DNA of 64,000 nucleotides from Massilia frigida (lineage in GTDB: Bacteria; Pseudomonadota; Gammaproteobacteria; Burkholderiales; Burkholderiaceae_D), in NCBI RefSeq assembly GCF_011682175.1, contig NZ_WHJG01000026.1, positions 45,433-109,432 of the forward strand, in the 5' to 3' direction. Every line of letters starts with the position of its first letter. Position 1 is the stretch's first letter. Made by a program: the position numbers and the translations under genes. A model generated the notes under the pieces. The model was not told where the DNA came from and ran no database searches. It saw only the letters and a program-made list of their open reading frames with translations. This document shows, piece after piece, positions 36,551-46,566 of this stretch.

Positions 36551-37939
36551 ATGAAATTACTTGTAGCTGTTGGAACACTGGCGCTGGCGTCCGTGACGCA
36601 GGCGTATGCACAAACCGTTCCCACGGTGACTTTTGGCACTTACCAAAAACCCTTTGCCGCCGATTCGCTCTGGAATTCCTATCCGGTCAATCCGGCATTC
36701 GACACCTGGGAAATCCCGGCCACCACATGGAATCCGGCGATTCAGGCCGGCGCTTACTCGTCCGGCATTTTCGAGGCGAAAGCGTCGGACCCGAAGATGC
36801 TGATTTACCCGGTCGCCGGCAAGACCGGCGTGGTCGATACCGACACCGAGATGTCGGCCCCGACCTATACGATCCCCCATTGGCCGGCGAACACCCTCCC
36901 CGCGACGGGCGAAGATGGCCATGCCGATATCATCGATGCGAGCCTGAACCGGATCTATTCGTTTTCCAACCTGAAGAAAAATACCGAAGGCAAGTGGACC
37001 GCGACCAGGGTGTCGTGGACGCCCTTGAACGGCACCGGCTGGGGCGACCCGGCCCATTACTATCAAGGTGCGCGCGCGGCCGGTCCGGCGCCGACGGGCG
37101 GCATGATCCGCATTGCCGAAGCCGGCGATACCAAACCCCTGTTCGAGCACGCCCTGTCCATGTCGCTCGATTTCACGGGATTGCTCGCCGGGCCCGACCG
37201 CTATACCTATCCGGCGACAGCGGCCGACACCCCCATACCGAACAAGCCGAATACCGGCCGGATTCCCGAAGGCGCGCGCGTCATGCTGCCGCCCAATTTC
37301 GACCTGAGCAAAATTACCGATGCGCGCCTGCTGAAGGTCGCCAGGACGTTGATGAAGTACGGCGCCTACGTCGTCGACCGCAACTACAATACGCCGTTCG
37401 CGATCTACGTGGAAATCGGCGCGCCGTGGGGTGCTTCGCCGCCCGACCAGCTCAACCTGGTGCGCAAGAGCCTGCGCCGGGTGCTCGGCCAGACTGGCCA
37501 CATCGACGGCAACGGCAAGCCGCGCGTGCCCGAGACGCACGTCAACCTGCTCTCGCTGCGTGGCGCCTGGCTCCTGATCGATGGCGTCGGCGCGCAAGGC
37601 GTGTACGACACCTTCAGCCAGTCCGTGGTGTGGGGCACGACCACCACGCGGCCTATGACCCAGATCAACTACTCGAACTGGGGCCTGGGCCGGGTCGCGA
37701 ACAAGTACCCAAGCGCGCCCAAGCGCTACAAGCTGTCGGTCGAGTCGACCGGTGGCACCACCATGAGCATGACGATGCAGGTAGGCACCGTCAAAACCAC
37801 GACCGCGCAACTGGGCAATGGCCAGAGCGAGACGGTGGTCTGGCCCGATAAAGCCACTGCCTTCTTCACCGCCAAGAAACCGGTGGGCGGACCGGCGAGC
37901 CTGAAAGCGCGCCTGGTCGAGCTGTCGGCAGGCGAGTAA
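36551..37939 (+). CDS. Secreted protein of unknown function
   Basis: 462 aa. ATG 36551 (MKLLVAVGTLALASVTQAYA) has GAGGA about 8 nt upstream and starts a signal peptide. The mature protein begins TVTFGTYQKPFAADSLWNSYP, and is rich in Trp, Tyr, Pro and Gly, with GEDGHADIIDASLNRIYSF, WGDPAHYYQGARAAGP and GMIRIAEAG. A beta-sandwich-like C-terminus (YKLSVESTGGTTMSMTMQV) resembles a carbohydrate-binding module. I recognise no catalytic motif. The composition suggests a polysaccharide-interacting extracellular protein; this is a guess. A terminator follows. Confidence 0.7.
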   Translation: MKLLVAVGTLALASVTQAYAQTVPTVTFGTYQKPFAADSLWNSYPVNPAFDTWEIPATTWNPAIQAGAYSSGIFEAKASDPKMLIYPVAGKTGVVDTDTEMSAPTYTIPHWPANTLPATGEDGHADIIDASLNRIYSFSNLKKNTEGKWTATRVSWTPLNGTGWGDPAHYYQGARAAGPAPTGGMIRIAEAGDTKPLFEHALSMSLDFTGLLAGPDRYTYPATAADTPIPNKPNTGRIPEGARVMLPPNFDLSKITDARLLKVARTLMKYGAYVVDRNYNTPFAIYVEIGAPWGASPPDQLNLVRKSLRRVLGQTGHIDGNGKPRVPETHVNLLSLRGAWLLIDGVGAQGVYDTFSQSVVWGTTTTRPMTQINYSNWGLGRVANKYPSAPKRYKLSVESTGGTTMSMTMQVGTVKTTTAQLGNGQSETVVWPDKATAFFTAKKPVGGPASLKARLVELSAGE

Positions 37940-37957
37940 TCACGCCGGCAGGGCAAT

Positions 37958-37986
37958 AAAAAAGCGAGCCCAAGGCTCGCTTTTTT
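37958..37986. terminator. Bidirectional rho-independent terminator
   Basis: A6-GCGAGCC, loop CAA, GGCTCGC-T6. It is a perfect symmetrical hairpin between the end of the secreted-protein gene and the end of gltA, serving both convergent units. Confidence 0.92.
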
Positions 37987-38005
37987 CAATGACAACGCAA
38001 ACCGA

Positions 38006-39307
38006 TCAGCGTTTGTCGATCGGCTTCACGTCGCGCGTCGGCGAGCCGACGAACAGCTGGCGTGGACGGCCGATTTTTTGCTCCGGATCGGAAATCATTT
38101 CGTTCCATTGCGCGATCCAGCCGATGGTGCGCGCCATCGCGAAGATACCGGTGAACAGCGATACCGGAATACCCAGCGCCGATTGCACGATGCCCGAGTA
38201 GAAGTCGACGTTCGGGTACAGCTTGCGCGACACGAAGTAGTCGTCTTCCAGCGCGATTTTTTCCAGCGCCATGGCCAGCTTGAACAGCGGGTCGTCCTGC
38301 AGGCCCAGCTCTTCCAGCACTTCGTAGCAGGTTTCGCGCATCAGCTTGGCGCGCGGGTCGAAGTTCTTGTACACGCGGTGACCGAAGCCCATCAGCTTGA
38401 CGCCGGAATTCTTGTCTTTCACTTTTTCAATGAAAGCAGGAATATTCTCGACGGTGCCGATTTCTTTCAGCATGTTCAGTGCCGCTTCGTTCGCACCACC
38501 GTGCGCCGGGCCCCACAGGCAGGCGATGCCGGCAGCGATACAGGCGAACGGGTTGGCGCCCGAGGAACCAGCCAGGCGAACGGTCGAGGTCGACGCGTTT
38601 TGCTCGTGGTCCGCGTGCAGGATCAGGATGCGGTCGAGTGCGCGCACCAGCACTTCGTTGACAACGTATTCTTCGCACGGATTGCCGAACATCATGCGCA
38701 TGAAGTTGGCGCTGTACGACAGGTCGTTGCGCGGGTACACGAACGGCTGGCCGATCGAGTATTTGTACGACATCGCGACCAGGGTCGGCATCTTGGCGAT
38801 CAGGCGGATGGCCGACACTTCGCGGTGATGCGGGTCGTTGATGTCGAGCGAGTCGTGGTAGAACGAGGCCAGCGCGCCGACCGTGCCAACCAGCACCGAC
38901 ATCGGGTGCGCGTCACGGCGGAAGCCGCGGAAGAAGAATTGCATCTGCTCGTGCACCATGGTGTGCTTGGTGACGGTATCGCTGAACTTCAGGTTTTCTT
39001 CTTTGTTCGGCAGTTCGCCGTTCAGCAGCAGGTAGCAGGTTTCCAGGAAGTCGCAATTGACGGCCAGTTGCTCGATCGGGTAACCGCGGTACAGCAGTTC
39101 GCCCTTGTCGCCATCGATGTAGGTGATGCTCGAGTTGCAGGCGGCGGTCGACATGAAGCCCGGGTCGTACGTGAATTTGCCGGTCTGGGCGTACAGCTTG
39201 CGGATGTCGATGACGTCCGGGCCAACGGTGCCCTTGTAAATCGGCATGTCGATGGGCGTGCTGCCATCGGAAAACGACAGGGTGGCTTTGGTATCAGAGA
39301 TGTTCAT
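38006..39307 (-). CDS. gltA: Citrate synthase
   Basis: 433 aa hexameric-type citrate synthase, condensing acetyl-CoA and oxaloacetate. The active site is visible: His in [20 protein letters not shown], then [14 protein letters not shown] and [14 protein letters not shown] with the catalytic His, and Asp in [17 protein letters not shown] lies 5 nt before the ATG. It is the last gene of sdhCDAB-sdhE-gltA. Confidence 0.97.
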   Translation of the reverse strand: MNISDTKATLSFSDGSTPIDMPIYKGTVGPDVIDIRKLYAQTGKFTYDPGFMSTAACNSSITYIDGDKGELLYRGYPIEQLAVNCDFLETCYLLLNGELPNKEENLKFSDTVTKHTMVHEQMQFFFRGFRRDAHPMSVLVGTVGALASFYHDSLDINDPHHREVSAIRLIAKMPTLVAMSYKYSIGQPFVYPRNDLSYSANFMRMMFGNPCEEYVVNEVLVRALDRILILHADHEQNASTSTVRLAGSSGANPFACIAAGIACLWGPAHGGANEAALNMLKEIGTVENIPAFIEKVKDKNSGVKLMGFGHRVYKNFDPRAKLMRETCYEVLEELGLQDDPLFKLAMALEKIALEDDYFVSRKLYPNVDFYSGIVQSALGIPVSLFTGIFAMARTIGWIAQWNEMISDPEQKIGRPRQLFVGSPTRDVKPIDKR

Positions 39308-39376
39308 GGCACTTCCTTCTTGGGAGGTGAGGTCTACAAAATAAAAATTACGAAACTCGTCGGGCTATTGCCACGT

Positions 39377-39643
39377 TCACGCTTGCCGCAGGCGCGACAG
39401 CAAGGCGCGCACATGCGGCAAGTCGACTTCACCTTCGGGCTCTTTGCGCGCCAGCAGCAGGTCCATCAGCGGATTGTCCGCCAGATCGAGCAGCCGGGTC
39501 AGCGCGTCGACTTCGTCATCGGTCATCCCTTCCTCATGCGCGTCAAGGAAGCGCGTGAGGATCAGGTCGTTTTCGAGCAAACCCCGGCGGCTGCGCCAGC
39601 GCAGTCGCGAGCGGTTGGCCGGGTCGGATTGGTGCGTATTCAC
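39377..39643 (-). CDS. sdhE: Succinate dehydrogenase flavinylation factor SdhE
   Basis: 88 aa, the typical size of the SdhE/Sdh5 family. The conserved RGLLENDLILTRFL and EGMTDDEVDALTRLLDLADNPLMDLL match the signature used for covalent FAD attachment to SdhA. Start is a GTG at 39643. It lies between sdhB and gltA, the usual betaproteobacterial position; a large hairpin precedes it. Confidence 0.93.
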   Translation of the reverse strand: MNTHQSDPANRSRLRWRSRRGLLENDLILTRFLDAHEEGMTDDEVDALTRLLDLADNPLMDLLLARKEPEGEVDLPHVRALLSRLRQA

Positions 39644-39779
39644 TCTAGAGTCCGTCGTTGGGTCAACACTATACTCCGCCTGCCGGATTTCGGCAGTACG
39701 GTACTTTTACTGTATTGCTTGCAACAATTCACCACAATCGACCATACCGGACGGCATGCAAATCCGCCCCGGATGGCAA

Positions 39780-39819
39780 GCGGGCGCGACGCGGACAAGC
39801 GTGTCCGCGTCGCGCCCGC
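39780..39819. promoter_or_regulatory. Perfect 18-bp inverted repeat in the sdhB-sdhE gap
   Basis: Arms at 39780-39797 and 39802-39819 (GCGGGCGCGACGCGGACA and its complement) are perfectly complementary over 18 bp with a 4-nt loop. It lies 23 bp past the sdhB stop, within a 198-bp gap, and has no T-tract. A very stable mRNA hairpin here could block 3' decay of the sdhCDAB message or attenuate expression of sdhE-gltA. Confidence 0.75.
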
Positions 39820-39841
39820 CATGGCGGCTTGCCATGCAGCC

Positions 39842-40552
39842 TTAGACGGCGCGGCGAACCATCAATTCCTTGATCTTGCCGATCGCCTTGTTCGGGTTCA
39901 GCCCCTTCGGACAAACGTCGACGCAATTCATGATCGAGTGGCAGCGGAACAGGCGGTACGGGTCTTCCAGGTTGTCCAGGCGCGCGCCGGTATCTTCGTC
40001 GCGGCTGTCGGCGATGAAGCGGTAGGCTTGCAAGAGGCCAGCAGGACCGACGAACTTGTCCGGATTCCACCAGAACGATGGGCACGACGTCGAGCAGCAA
40101 GCGCACAGGATGCACTCGTACAGGCCGTCGAGCTCTTCGCGCTCGGTCGGGGTCTGCAGGCGCTCTTTTTCAGGCGGGATCGAATCGTTCACCAGGTATG
40201 GCTTGATCGAATCGTACTGCTTGAAAAACTGCGTCATGTCGACGATCAGGTCGCGGATCACCGGCAGGCCGGCCAGCGGACGCAGGACGATCGGCTGGGT
40301 CAGCTCGTTCAGGTTGGTGGTGCAGGCCAGGCCGTTCTTGCCGTTGATATTCATCGCGTCCGAACCGCACACGCCTTCACGGCAGGAGCGGCGCAGGCTC
40401 AGGGTATCGTCCACGTCCGACTTGATGCGCTGCAGGGCGTCGAGCAGCATCTTGTCGGTGTCCTGCAGCTCGACGGTCACGTCTTGCATGTACGGCTTGG
40501 CATCCTGGTCGGGATCGTAGCGGTAGATTTTCAGTTTTACGGTGCGTGTCAT
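39842..40552 (-). CDS. sdhB: Succinate dehydrogenase iron-sulfur subunit
   Basis: 236 aa. The 2Fe-2S cysteines are in SCREGVCGSDAMNINGKNGLA (near 60-80), the 4Fe-4S and 3Fe-4S cysteines in CILCACCSTSCPSFWW and CHSIMNCVDVCPKGLNP. It transfers electrons from SdhA FAD to the membrane quinone site. Nine bp after sdhA. Confidence 0.97.
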   Translation of the reverse strand: MTRTVKLKIYRYDPDQDAKPYMQDVTVELQDTDKMLLDALQRIKSDVDDTLSLRRSCREGVCGSDAMNINGKNGLACTTNLNELTQPIVLRPLAGLPVIRDLIVDMTQFFKQYDSIKPYLVNDSIPPEKERLQTPTEREELDGLYECILCACCSTSCPSFWWNPDKFVGPAGLLQAYRFIADSRDEDTGARLDNLEDPYRLFRCHSIMNCVDVCPKGLNPNKAIGKIKELMVRRAV

Positions 40553-40561
40553 GTTCTGACC

Positions 40562-42340
40562 TTAGAAAGTACGTGGTTTCGGCTTGAAGGTATCGACCGT
40601 CAGCGGCTTGGTGATCACAGGCTTGTACTCGAGGCGGTTGTTCTCCGAGTAGAACAAGGTGTGCTTCATCCAGACTTCGTCGTCGCGGTTCGGGAAGTCG
40701 CTGTGCGCGTGCGCGCCGCGCGATTCCTTGCGTGCCACTGCCGATGTGATGGTCGCTTTCGCCGTTTCAATGAGATTATCCAGTTCCAGCGCTTCGACGC
40801 GCGCGGTGTTGAACACCATCGACTTGTCCTTGAACGAGACGTGCTTGCGGCGCTCGTCGAGCACCATGATCTCTTTGTAGCCCTGGTTGAGCAGCTCGTC
40901 GGTGCGGAACACGCCGCAGTATTTCTGCATCGTGGAACGGATATCGTTGGCCACGCCCTGCACTTTTTCGGAACCGGTCGAGGTTTCCAGGCGGTTCATG
41001 CGATCCAGCGCAAAGTCGGCCGCATCCTTCGGCAAAGGCTTGTTTTCCTTTTGCTTCAGGTTCGATGCCACCACGTGGTTGCCGGCCGCGCGGCCGAACA
41101 CCAGCAGGTCGAGCAGCGAGTTGGTGCCGAGGCGGTTGGCGCCGTGCACCGAGACGCAGGCGCATTCGCCGATCGCGTACAGGCCGTTCACCACGGCGAC
41201 CGGATTGCCATCTTTTGGCGCGACGACCTGGCCGTGGATGTTGGTCGGGATGCCGCCCATCTGGTAGTGAATCGTCGGCACCACCGGGATCGGTTCCTTG
41301 GTGGCGTCGACGTTGGCGAACTTGTGGCCGATTTCGAGAATCGACGGCAGGCGCTTGGCGATGGTGTCGGCACCGATGTGGCGCAGGTCCAGCAGCACGT
41401 GGTCCTTGTTCGGACCGCAGCCGCGGCCTTCCTTGATTTCCTGGTCCATCGACCGCGACACGAAGTCGCGCGGCGCCAGGTCTTTCAGGGTCGGCGCATA
41501 GCGCTCCATGAAGCGTTCGCCATTGCTGTTGATCAGGATGCCGCCTTCGCCGCGCACCCCTTCGGTAATCAGGACGCCCGCGCCGGACACGCCGGTCGGG
41601 TGGAACTGCCAGAATTCCATGTCTTGCAGCGGCAGGCCGGCACGCGCCGCCATGCCCATGCCGTCGCCGGTGTTAATGAAGGCGTTGGTCGAAGCGGCGA
41701 AGATGCGCCCTGCCCCGCCGGTGGCGAAGATGGTGGTCTTCGCTTCCAGGATCATGCATTCGCCGGTTTCCATTTCGAGCGCCACGACGCCCACGCAATC
41801 GCCATCGGCGTCGCGGATGATATCGATCGCCATCCACTCGACAAAAAAGTGGGTGCGCGCGCGCACATTACGCTGGTACAGCGTGTGCAGCAGCGCGTGG
41901 CCGGTACGGTCGGCCGCCGCGCAGGCGCGCTGGACCGGCTTTTCGCCGAAGTTGGCGGTGTGCCCGCCGAACGGACGCTGGTAAATCGTGCCATCCGGAT
42001 TGCGGTCGAAGGGCATGCCGAAGTGTTCCAGCTCGTACACGACTTTCGGTGCTTCGCGGCACATGAATTCGATCGCATCCTGGTCGCCCAGATAGTCGCC
42101 ACCCTTGACGGTGTCGAACATATGCCAGTACCAGTCATCTTCCGACATATTGCCGAGGGACGCGCCGATGCCGCCCTGGGCCGCGACCGTGTGCGAACGG
42201 GTCGGGAAGACTTTGGACAGCACGGCCACGTTCAGGCCGGCTTCAGCCAGTTGCAGGGATGCGCGCATGCCCGAGCCGCCGGCGCCGATGATGACCGCGT
42301 CGAAACGGCGGGTAGGAAGTGCTTTTTTGATTGCTGCCAC
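40562..42340 (-). CDS. sdhA: Succinate dehydrogenase flavoprotein subunit
   Basis: 592 aa. The FAD loop is AVIIGAGGSGMRASLQLAEAG, and His50 in TRSHTVAAQGG is the covalent FAD attachment site that SdhE serves. The active-site region HPTGVSGAGVLITEGVRGEGG and the Arg-rich C-terminus are conserved. The start is GTG 42340, 2 nt after the sdhD stop, with GGAG 9 nt upstream; the open frame to 42646 is a shadow of sdhD. Confidence 0.96.
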   Translation of the reverse strand: MAAIKKALPTRRFDAVIIGAGGSGMRASLQLAEAGLNVAVLSKVFPTRSHTVAAQGGIGASLGNMSEDDWYWHMFDTVKGGDYLGDQDAIEFMCREAPKVVYELEHFGMPFDRNPDGTIYQRPFGGHTANFGEKPVQRACAAADRTGHALLHTLYQRNVRARTHFFVEWMAIDIIRDADGDCVGVVALEMETGECMILEAKTTIFATGGAGRIFAASTNAFINTGDGMGMAARAGLPLQDMEFWQFHPTGVSGAGVLITEGVRGEGGILINSNGERFMERYAPTLKDLAPRDFVSRSMDQEIKEGRGCGPNKDHVLLDLRHIGADTIAKRLPSILEIGHKFANVDATKEPIPVVPTIHYQMGGIPTNIHGQVVAPKDGNPVAVVNGLYAIGECACVSVHGANRLGTNSLLDLLVFGRAAGNHVVASNLKQKENKPLPKDAADFALDRMNRLETSTGSEKVQGVANDIRSTMQKYCGVFRTDELLNQGYKEIMVLDERRKHVSFKDKSMVFNTARVEALELDNLIETAKATITSAVARKESRGAHAHSDFPNRDDEVWMKHTLFYSENNRLEYKPVITKPLTVDTFKPKPRTF

Positions 42341-42342
42341 GA

Positions 42343-42708
42343 TTAAACGCTCCAGAGAATTTGTACAGTCCATGCGGCGCAGCCAATCAGCCACAGGATG
42401 GTGACCGCTTGCAGGGCCAGGCGCACGCCGACCGGTTTGATGTAATCCATCCAGACGTCGCGCATGCCGACCCAGGCGTGGTAGTACAAGCCGGCGAAGG
42501 TCACCAGGCTGAACAGCTTGAACCACTGTTGCGAGAACAGCTGGGCCCAGCCTTCGTAAGAGAAGTTGTCGCCGGTCAGGAAGGAGATCAGCAGGGTGAA
42601 GGTGTACACGGCCATCACGACCGCGGTGAGGCGCTGGGCCATCCAATCCTTCAGGCCGTAGTGGGCACCGACGACTAGGCGGTTACGTCCGACATTATTC
42701 TTTGCCAT
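42343..42708 (-). CDS. sdhD: Succinate dehydrogenase membrane anchor subunit
   Basis: 121 aa with three membrane helices (TAVVMAVYTFTLLISFLTG, LFSLVTFAGLYYHAWVGM, LALQAVTILWLIGCAAW). The haem-ligand and quinone-site region YYHAWVGMRDVWMDY is diagnostic of SdhD. Its ATG (42708) overlaps the TGA of sdhC; GGAG is upstream. Confidence 0.94.
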   Translation of the reverse strand: MAKNNVGRNRLVVGAHYGLKDWMAQRLTAVVMAVYTFTLLISFLTGDNFSYEGWAQLFSQQWFKLFSLVTFAGLYYHAWVGMRDVWMDYIKPVGVRLALQAVTILWLIGCAAWTVQILWSV

Positions 42709-43130
42709 CAAAACACTCCAAACAGTTTGAGACCAGCCAGTGCGGTCAGGATCAGGCTGACAACGAGCACGCTGACAGCGCTCTGGCGCGAGGAATCCTT
42801 CTCGATGCCCATGTGCATGTCCATGAACAGATGACGGAAACCGGCGCAGAAGTGGTGCATATACGCCCAGATCAAGCCCAGCAAGACCAGTTTGCACAGC
42901 GGATGCGAGAGGATGCCTTGGAAATACGCGAACGATATTTCGGACTGGACGCTGTTCTGGAACAGATACAGCAGGAACGGCAGCATCAGGAAGATCGCCG
43001 CGCCGCTGATGCGGTGCAGGATCGACACGTAGGCGCCAGGCGTCATATTGTAATTCTTCAGATCCGTAATATGGATGTTACGGATCTCGGGCCGTTCTTT
43101 TTTTGGAACTTCCTTCACGGCTTCGGACAT
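42708..43130 (-). CDS. sdhC: Succinate dehydrogenase cytochrome b556 subunit
   Basis: 140 aa with three membrane helices. The signature SILHRISGAAIFLMLPFLLYL and HHFCAGFRHLFMDMHMG hold the quinone-site Ser/Arg and the haem-ligating His. ATG 43130 has GGGGAGGT 7 nt upstream; the frame's extension to 43271 is rejected. First gene of sdhCDAB-sdhE-gltA. Confidence 0.95.
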   Translation of the reverse strand: MSEAVKEVPKKERPEIRNIHITDLKNYNMTPGAYVSILHRISGAAIFLMLPFLLYLFQNSVQSEISFAYFQGILSHPLCKLVLLGLIWAYMHHFCAGFRHLFMDMHMGIEKDSSRQSAVSVLVVSLILTALAGLKLFGVF

Positions 43131-43369
43131 GGCAGTACCTCCCCTTAGACTAACTAAATTGTAATGAACCCGCAATTTTCGCCCATTTTGCCCAAATGCA
43201 CCAATATTCCTCTTGGGATTGGCACGTTCAGCAACAATATGGGCAGATGCTCGCCACTTTCTTATGATCAATGCATTTTAAACGGAACGGGCATTTTGTG
43301 CACCGCACCGTCGCAGTGCGCCACCGTGAATCGAGGCTCAATCGCGGTTCGGCAACACTTATCTTGAAA

Positions 43370-44167
43370 CTACGACAAGTCATTCTGGTAATGGTGGTGC
43401 GCGGTCAGGTACAGCCCGCGGCGCAGCTCGACCGCCTTGTCGCCGTAAGTGAACGAGACGCGCTCGGCGCACAGCAGCGGCGCGCCTTCCTGCACTCCGA
43501 GGAACTGGGCGGCGCCGGCGTCGGCCCCGAGCGCGCGGATTTTCTCGCTGGCACGGATCATGCGGGTACCGAACTCGGACTCGAACAGCCCGTACATGGG
43601 ACCCTTGTACTCGACCAGGCGTTCCGCGGTCAGGCCCTTGAACAGGAGGCCGGGAAGCCACATTTCTTCAAGAATTGTCGGCGTGCCGTCGAACGACATC
43701 ACGCGCTTGATATACACTACGGAGTCGCCCGATTTCAAGTCCAGCAGGCGCGCCACTTCGGCCGGCGCGCGCATGCGCTTGACTTCGATGATCTTGTTGT
43801 CGGGATGGTGGGGTACGCCTTCATCGGGCATCAGGCGCAGGAAGCGGAAATGCGCGCGCGCCTCGTGGTGGGTGGCGACAAAGGTGCCCTTGCCCTGGCG
43901 CCGCAGCACCAGGTTTTCGGCGGCCAGTTCATCGATCGCCTTGCGCACCGTGCCCTGGCTGACCTTGAAGCGGCCGGCCAGCTCGACTTCGCTGGGGATC
44001 ATTTCGCCGGGTTTCCACTCGCCCGCCTGCAAGCCCTGCGTGATGAGCGCCTTGATTTGCTGGTAAAGGGGGCTGAAGGTCGGCGAATTGCCCGACGCGC
44101 CGGCGGAAGCGCCGGTCCCGCTGGCCGTTGTACCATGCAAGATCGGAGGGGTCGGGACTGGATTCAT
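43370..44167 (-). CDS. GntR/HutC-family transcriptional regulator (UTRA domain)
   Basis: 265 aa. A GntR winged helix at about 35-100 ([51 protein letters not shown]) and a UTRA ligand-binding domain at about 105-260. A Gly/Ala/Ser-rich N-terminal tail of ~30 residues precedes them. It lies between the sdh operon and mdh and divergent from mdh, so it probably controls these TCA genes and itself; the effector is unknown. ATG 44167 is chosen, GTG 44185 is possible. Confidence 0.9.
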   Translation of the reverse strand: MNPVPTPPILHGTTASGTGASAGASGNSPTFSPLYQQIKALITQGLQAGEWKPGEMIPSEVELAGRFKVSQGTVRKAIDELAAENLVLRRQGKGTFVATHHEARAHFRFLRLMPDEGVPHHPDNKIIEVKRMRAPAEVARLLDLKSGDSVVYIKRVMSFDGTPTILEEMWLPGLLFKGLTAERLVEYKGPMYGLFESEFGTRMIRASEKIRALGADAGAAQFLGVQEGAPLLCAERVSFTYGDKAVELRRGLYLTAHHHYQNDLS

Positions 44168-44228
44168 AGACCGGGATTTCACCACAAACGGGCGCGCCAG
44201 TCCAGTGCAATCGCCGGTGGCAGGTGTT

Positions 44229-44252
44229 TTATATAAGGTGTCTTATATAAGA
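44229..44252. promoter_or_regulatory. Double palindromic operator in the gntR-mdh intergenic region
   Basis: TTATATAAG occurs twice, at 44229 and 44243, 14 bp apart. The second copy is the core of a perfect 12-bp palindrome TCTTATATAAGA (44241-44252). It lies about 62 bp upstream of the gntR start in the divergent gntR/mdh region (295 bp), the expected place for GntR-family dimers to bind. Confidence 0.75.
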
Positions 44253-44462
44253 TATATGATACGAATTGACAGATCGCTGTCACGCGCCTACACTCGCGGT
44301 CGATCCGGCATACGCGCGTATCGCCCCACGGTTTTGCGACGGGGGCGGGAAGTTCCGGCTGTGGTGTCCGATGTCGGTATCCGATTTTGGTATCATTACG
44401 GTTTTCCCGAACAAGCGTATCCTCAGCTTCGACCGTTTTCTTTCCCACTTTGGAGATTCATC

Positions 44463-45452
44463 ATGGCTAAAACCCCACTGCGCGTTGCTGTCACCGGCGC
44501 TGCCGGCCAGATCGGCTATTCCCTGCTGTTCCGCATCGCGAACGGTGACATGCTCGGCAAAGACCAGCCAGTCATCCTGCAATTGCTGGAAATCGCCGAC
44601 GAGAAAGCCCAGAAAGCGCTCAAGGGCGTCATGATGGAAATCGACGACTGCGCCTTCCCGCTGCTGGCCGGCATGACCGCCCACGCCGACCCGATGACCG
44701 CCTTCAAGGATGCCGATTTCGCCCTGCTGGTCGGCGCCCGTCCGCGCGGTCCTGGCATGGAGCGTAAAGACCTGCTCGAAGCCAATGCCCAGATCTTCAC
44801 GGTGCAAGGCAAGGCGCTCGACGCCGTCGCGTCGCGCAACGTCAAAGTGCTGGTGGTCGGCAACCCTGCCAACACCAACGCCTACATCGCGATGAAATCG
44901 GCGCCGTCGCTGCCGGCCAAGAACTTCACCGCCATGCTGCGCCTGGACCACAACCGCGCCCTGTCGCAAATCGCGTCGAAAACCGGCAAGCCGGTCGCCT
45001 CGATCGAAAAACTGTGCGTGTGGGGCAACCACTCGCCAACCATGTACGCCGACTATCGTTTCGCCCAGATCGATGGCGCATCGGTCAAGGAAACCATCAA
45101 CGACGACGCCTGGAACCGCGACACCTTCCTGCCAACCGTCGGCAAGCGCGGCGCGGCGATCATCGAAGCGCGCGGCCTGTCGTCGGCAGCGTCGGCCGCC
45201 AACGCCGCCATCGACCACATGCACGACTGGTACCTCGGCACCAACGGCAAGTGGACCACCATGGGTATTCCGTCGGACGGTTCGTACGGCATCCCTGAAG
45301 GCACCATGTTCGGCTTCCCGGTCACGACCGAGAATGGCGAATACACGATCGTGCAAGGTTTGCCGATCGACGAGTTCTCGCAAGAACGCATCAACCTCAC
45401 GCTCAAGGAACTGACCGAAGAGCGTGAAGGCGTTGCCCACCTGCTGGCCTGA
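44463..45452 (+). CDS. mdh: Malate dehydrogenase
   Basis: 329 aa NAD-dependent enzyme of the long (type 2, LDH-like/cytosolic) MDH group common in Burkholderiales. The NAD loop is [18 protein letters not shown] (near 10-27), substrate Arg in [15 protein letters not shown], and the catalytic His in [12 protein letters not shown] (near 190). The ATG at 44463 has GGAG 8 nt upstream; the ORF's longer start is rejected. Confidence 0.96.
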   Translation: MAKTPLRVAVTGAAGQIGYSLLFRIANGDMLGKDQPVILQLLEIADEKAQKALKGVMMEIDDCAFPLLAGMTAHADPMTAFKDADFALLVGARPRGPGMERKDLLEANAQIFTVQGKALDAVASRNVKVLVVGNPANTNAYIAMKSAPSLPAKNFTAMLRLDHNRALSQIASKTGKPVASIEKLCVWGNHSPTMYADYRFAQIDGASVKETINDDAWNRDTFLPTVGKRGAAIIEARGLSSAASAANAAIDHMHDWYLGTNGKWTTMGIPSDGSYGIPEGTMFGFPVTTENGEYTIVQGLPIDEFSQERINLTLKELTEEREGVAHLLA

Positions 45453-45550
45453 GTTTCAACGCGGCCGGATTCGTGGATCCCGTAACCCCACCGATTCGCC
45501 GCACGCGCCGTGCCGCCCCGAGCGGCACGAGCGCTGCTGTACCTGAGAAA

Positions 45551-46552
45551 ATGAACATGCATCCCTCCGAGGTTTTATTCCAGGGCAAACGCCAGCCTTT
45601 GCTGCTCCCCGCCTGCGACCACTATGCAGGCTCCGAAAAGCTGATGCTCAAGTCGATGGCCCTGCAACAAGAGCTTGGCCCCCTGTTCGACATCACGTTC
45701 GACTGCGAGGACGGCGCCACCGCCGGCTCCGAGCCCGAACACGCCCAAATGATCGTGCGCCTGCTCAATGACGACGGCAACCGCCACAACCGCATCGGCG
45801 TGCGCGTGCACGACGTGGCCAGCCCGTTTTTCGACGCCGACCTGTCGCTGATCGTGGGCGGCGCCGCCCAGCGCCTCGCTTACATCGTGCTGCCCAAGAT
45901 CCACAGCGCGGCCGAAGTCGCGCGCGCCATCAAGACCATCAACCAGCATGCCACCAAGGCCGGCCGCAGCACCCCGCTGCCGGTGCACGTGCTGATCGAA
46001 ACCCATGGCGGCCTGCGCGAAGCCGATGCCATCGCCGCCCTGCCCCAGGTCGAGTGCCTGTCGTTCGGCATCATGGATTTTGTGTCGAGCCACTACGGCG
46101 CCATTCCCGGCGCGGCCATGCGCACCCCGGGCCAGTTCACGCACCCGCTGGTGGTGCGCGCCAAGCTCGAAATGGCGGCCGCCTGCCACGCGCACGGCAA
46201 GGTGCCCTCGCATAACGTGACCACCGACATCAAGGACAGCGCCGTGGTGGCCAACGATGCCCAGCGCGCCGCCGCCGAATTCGGCTTTACGCGCATGTGG
46301 AGCATCCACCCCGACCAGATCAAGCCGATCCTCAAGGCCTTCACGCCGCGCCTGTCGGAAGTGAACGAGGCGACCAACATCCTCACCGAAGGCAAGAACG
46401 CCAACTGGGGCCCGATTTCCCAGAACGGGCGCTTGCACGACCGCGCCAGCTATCGCTATTATTGGACGGTGCTGCAGCGCGCGAAGCTGGCGGGCCTGGC
46501 CCTGCCCGACGCCGCCGCCGCGCTCGTCAACGACCCACAACCCGCTACCTGA
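45551..46552 (+). CDS. HpcH/HpaI aldolase family CoA-ester lyase (CitE-like)
   Basis: 333 aa TIM-barrel lyase of the citrate lyase beta/malyl-CoA lyase type. The metal and substrate motifs are [15 protein letters not shown] (near 45-59), a conserved Arg in IGVRVHD, and [16 protein letters not shown] with the catalytic Glu (near 145). The C-terminal [13 protein letters not shown] is family-typical. No citrate lyase alpha or gamma subunit is present, so a stand-alone (S)-citramalyl/malyl-CoA lyase or thioesterase role is more likely. It sits between mdh and acnA, a frequent location in this group. Confidence 0.88.
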   Translation: MNMHPSEVLFQGKRQPLLLPACDHYAGSEKLMLKSMALQQELGPLFDITFDCEDGATAGSEPEHAQMIVRLLNDDGNRHNRIGVRVHDVASPFFDADLSLIVGGAAQRLAYIVLPKIHSAAEVARAIKTINQHATKAGRSTPLPVHVLIETHGGLREADAIAALPQVECLSFGIMDFVSSHYGAIPGAAMRTPGQFTHPLVVRAKLEMAAACHAHGKVPSHNVTTDIKDSAVVANDAQRAAAEFGFTRMWSIHPDQIKPILKAFTPRLSEVNEATNILTEGKNANWGPISQNGRLHDRASYRYYWTVLQRAKLAGLALPDAAAALVNDPQPAT

Positions 46553-46566
46553 ACGGATCCATCCCG

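Noticed and set aside
38078..42346. 1422-codon open frame antisense to gltA, sdhE, sdhB and sdhA
   Set aside because: Same artefact: it crosses four genes and two intergenic gaps, has no ribosome site, and the minus-strand products are unambiguous.
45551..46552. Calling the CoA-ester lyase CitE of a citrate lyase complex
   Set aside because: No citF, citD, citC or citX genes are present; it is more likely a stand-alone lyase of the same fold.
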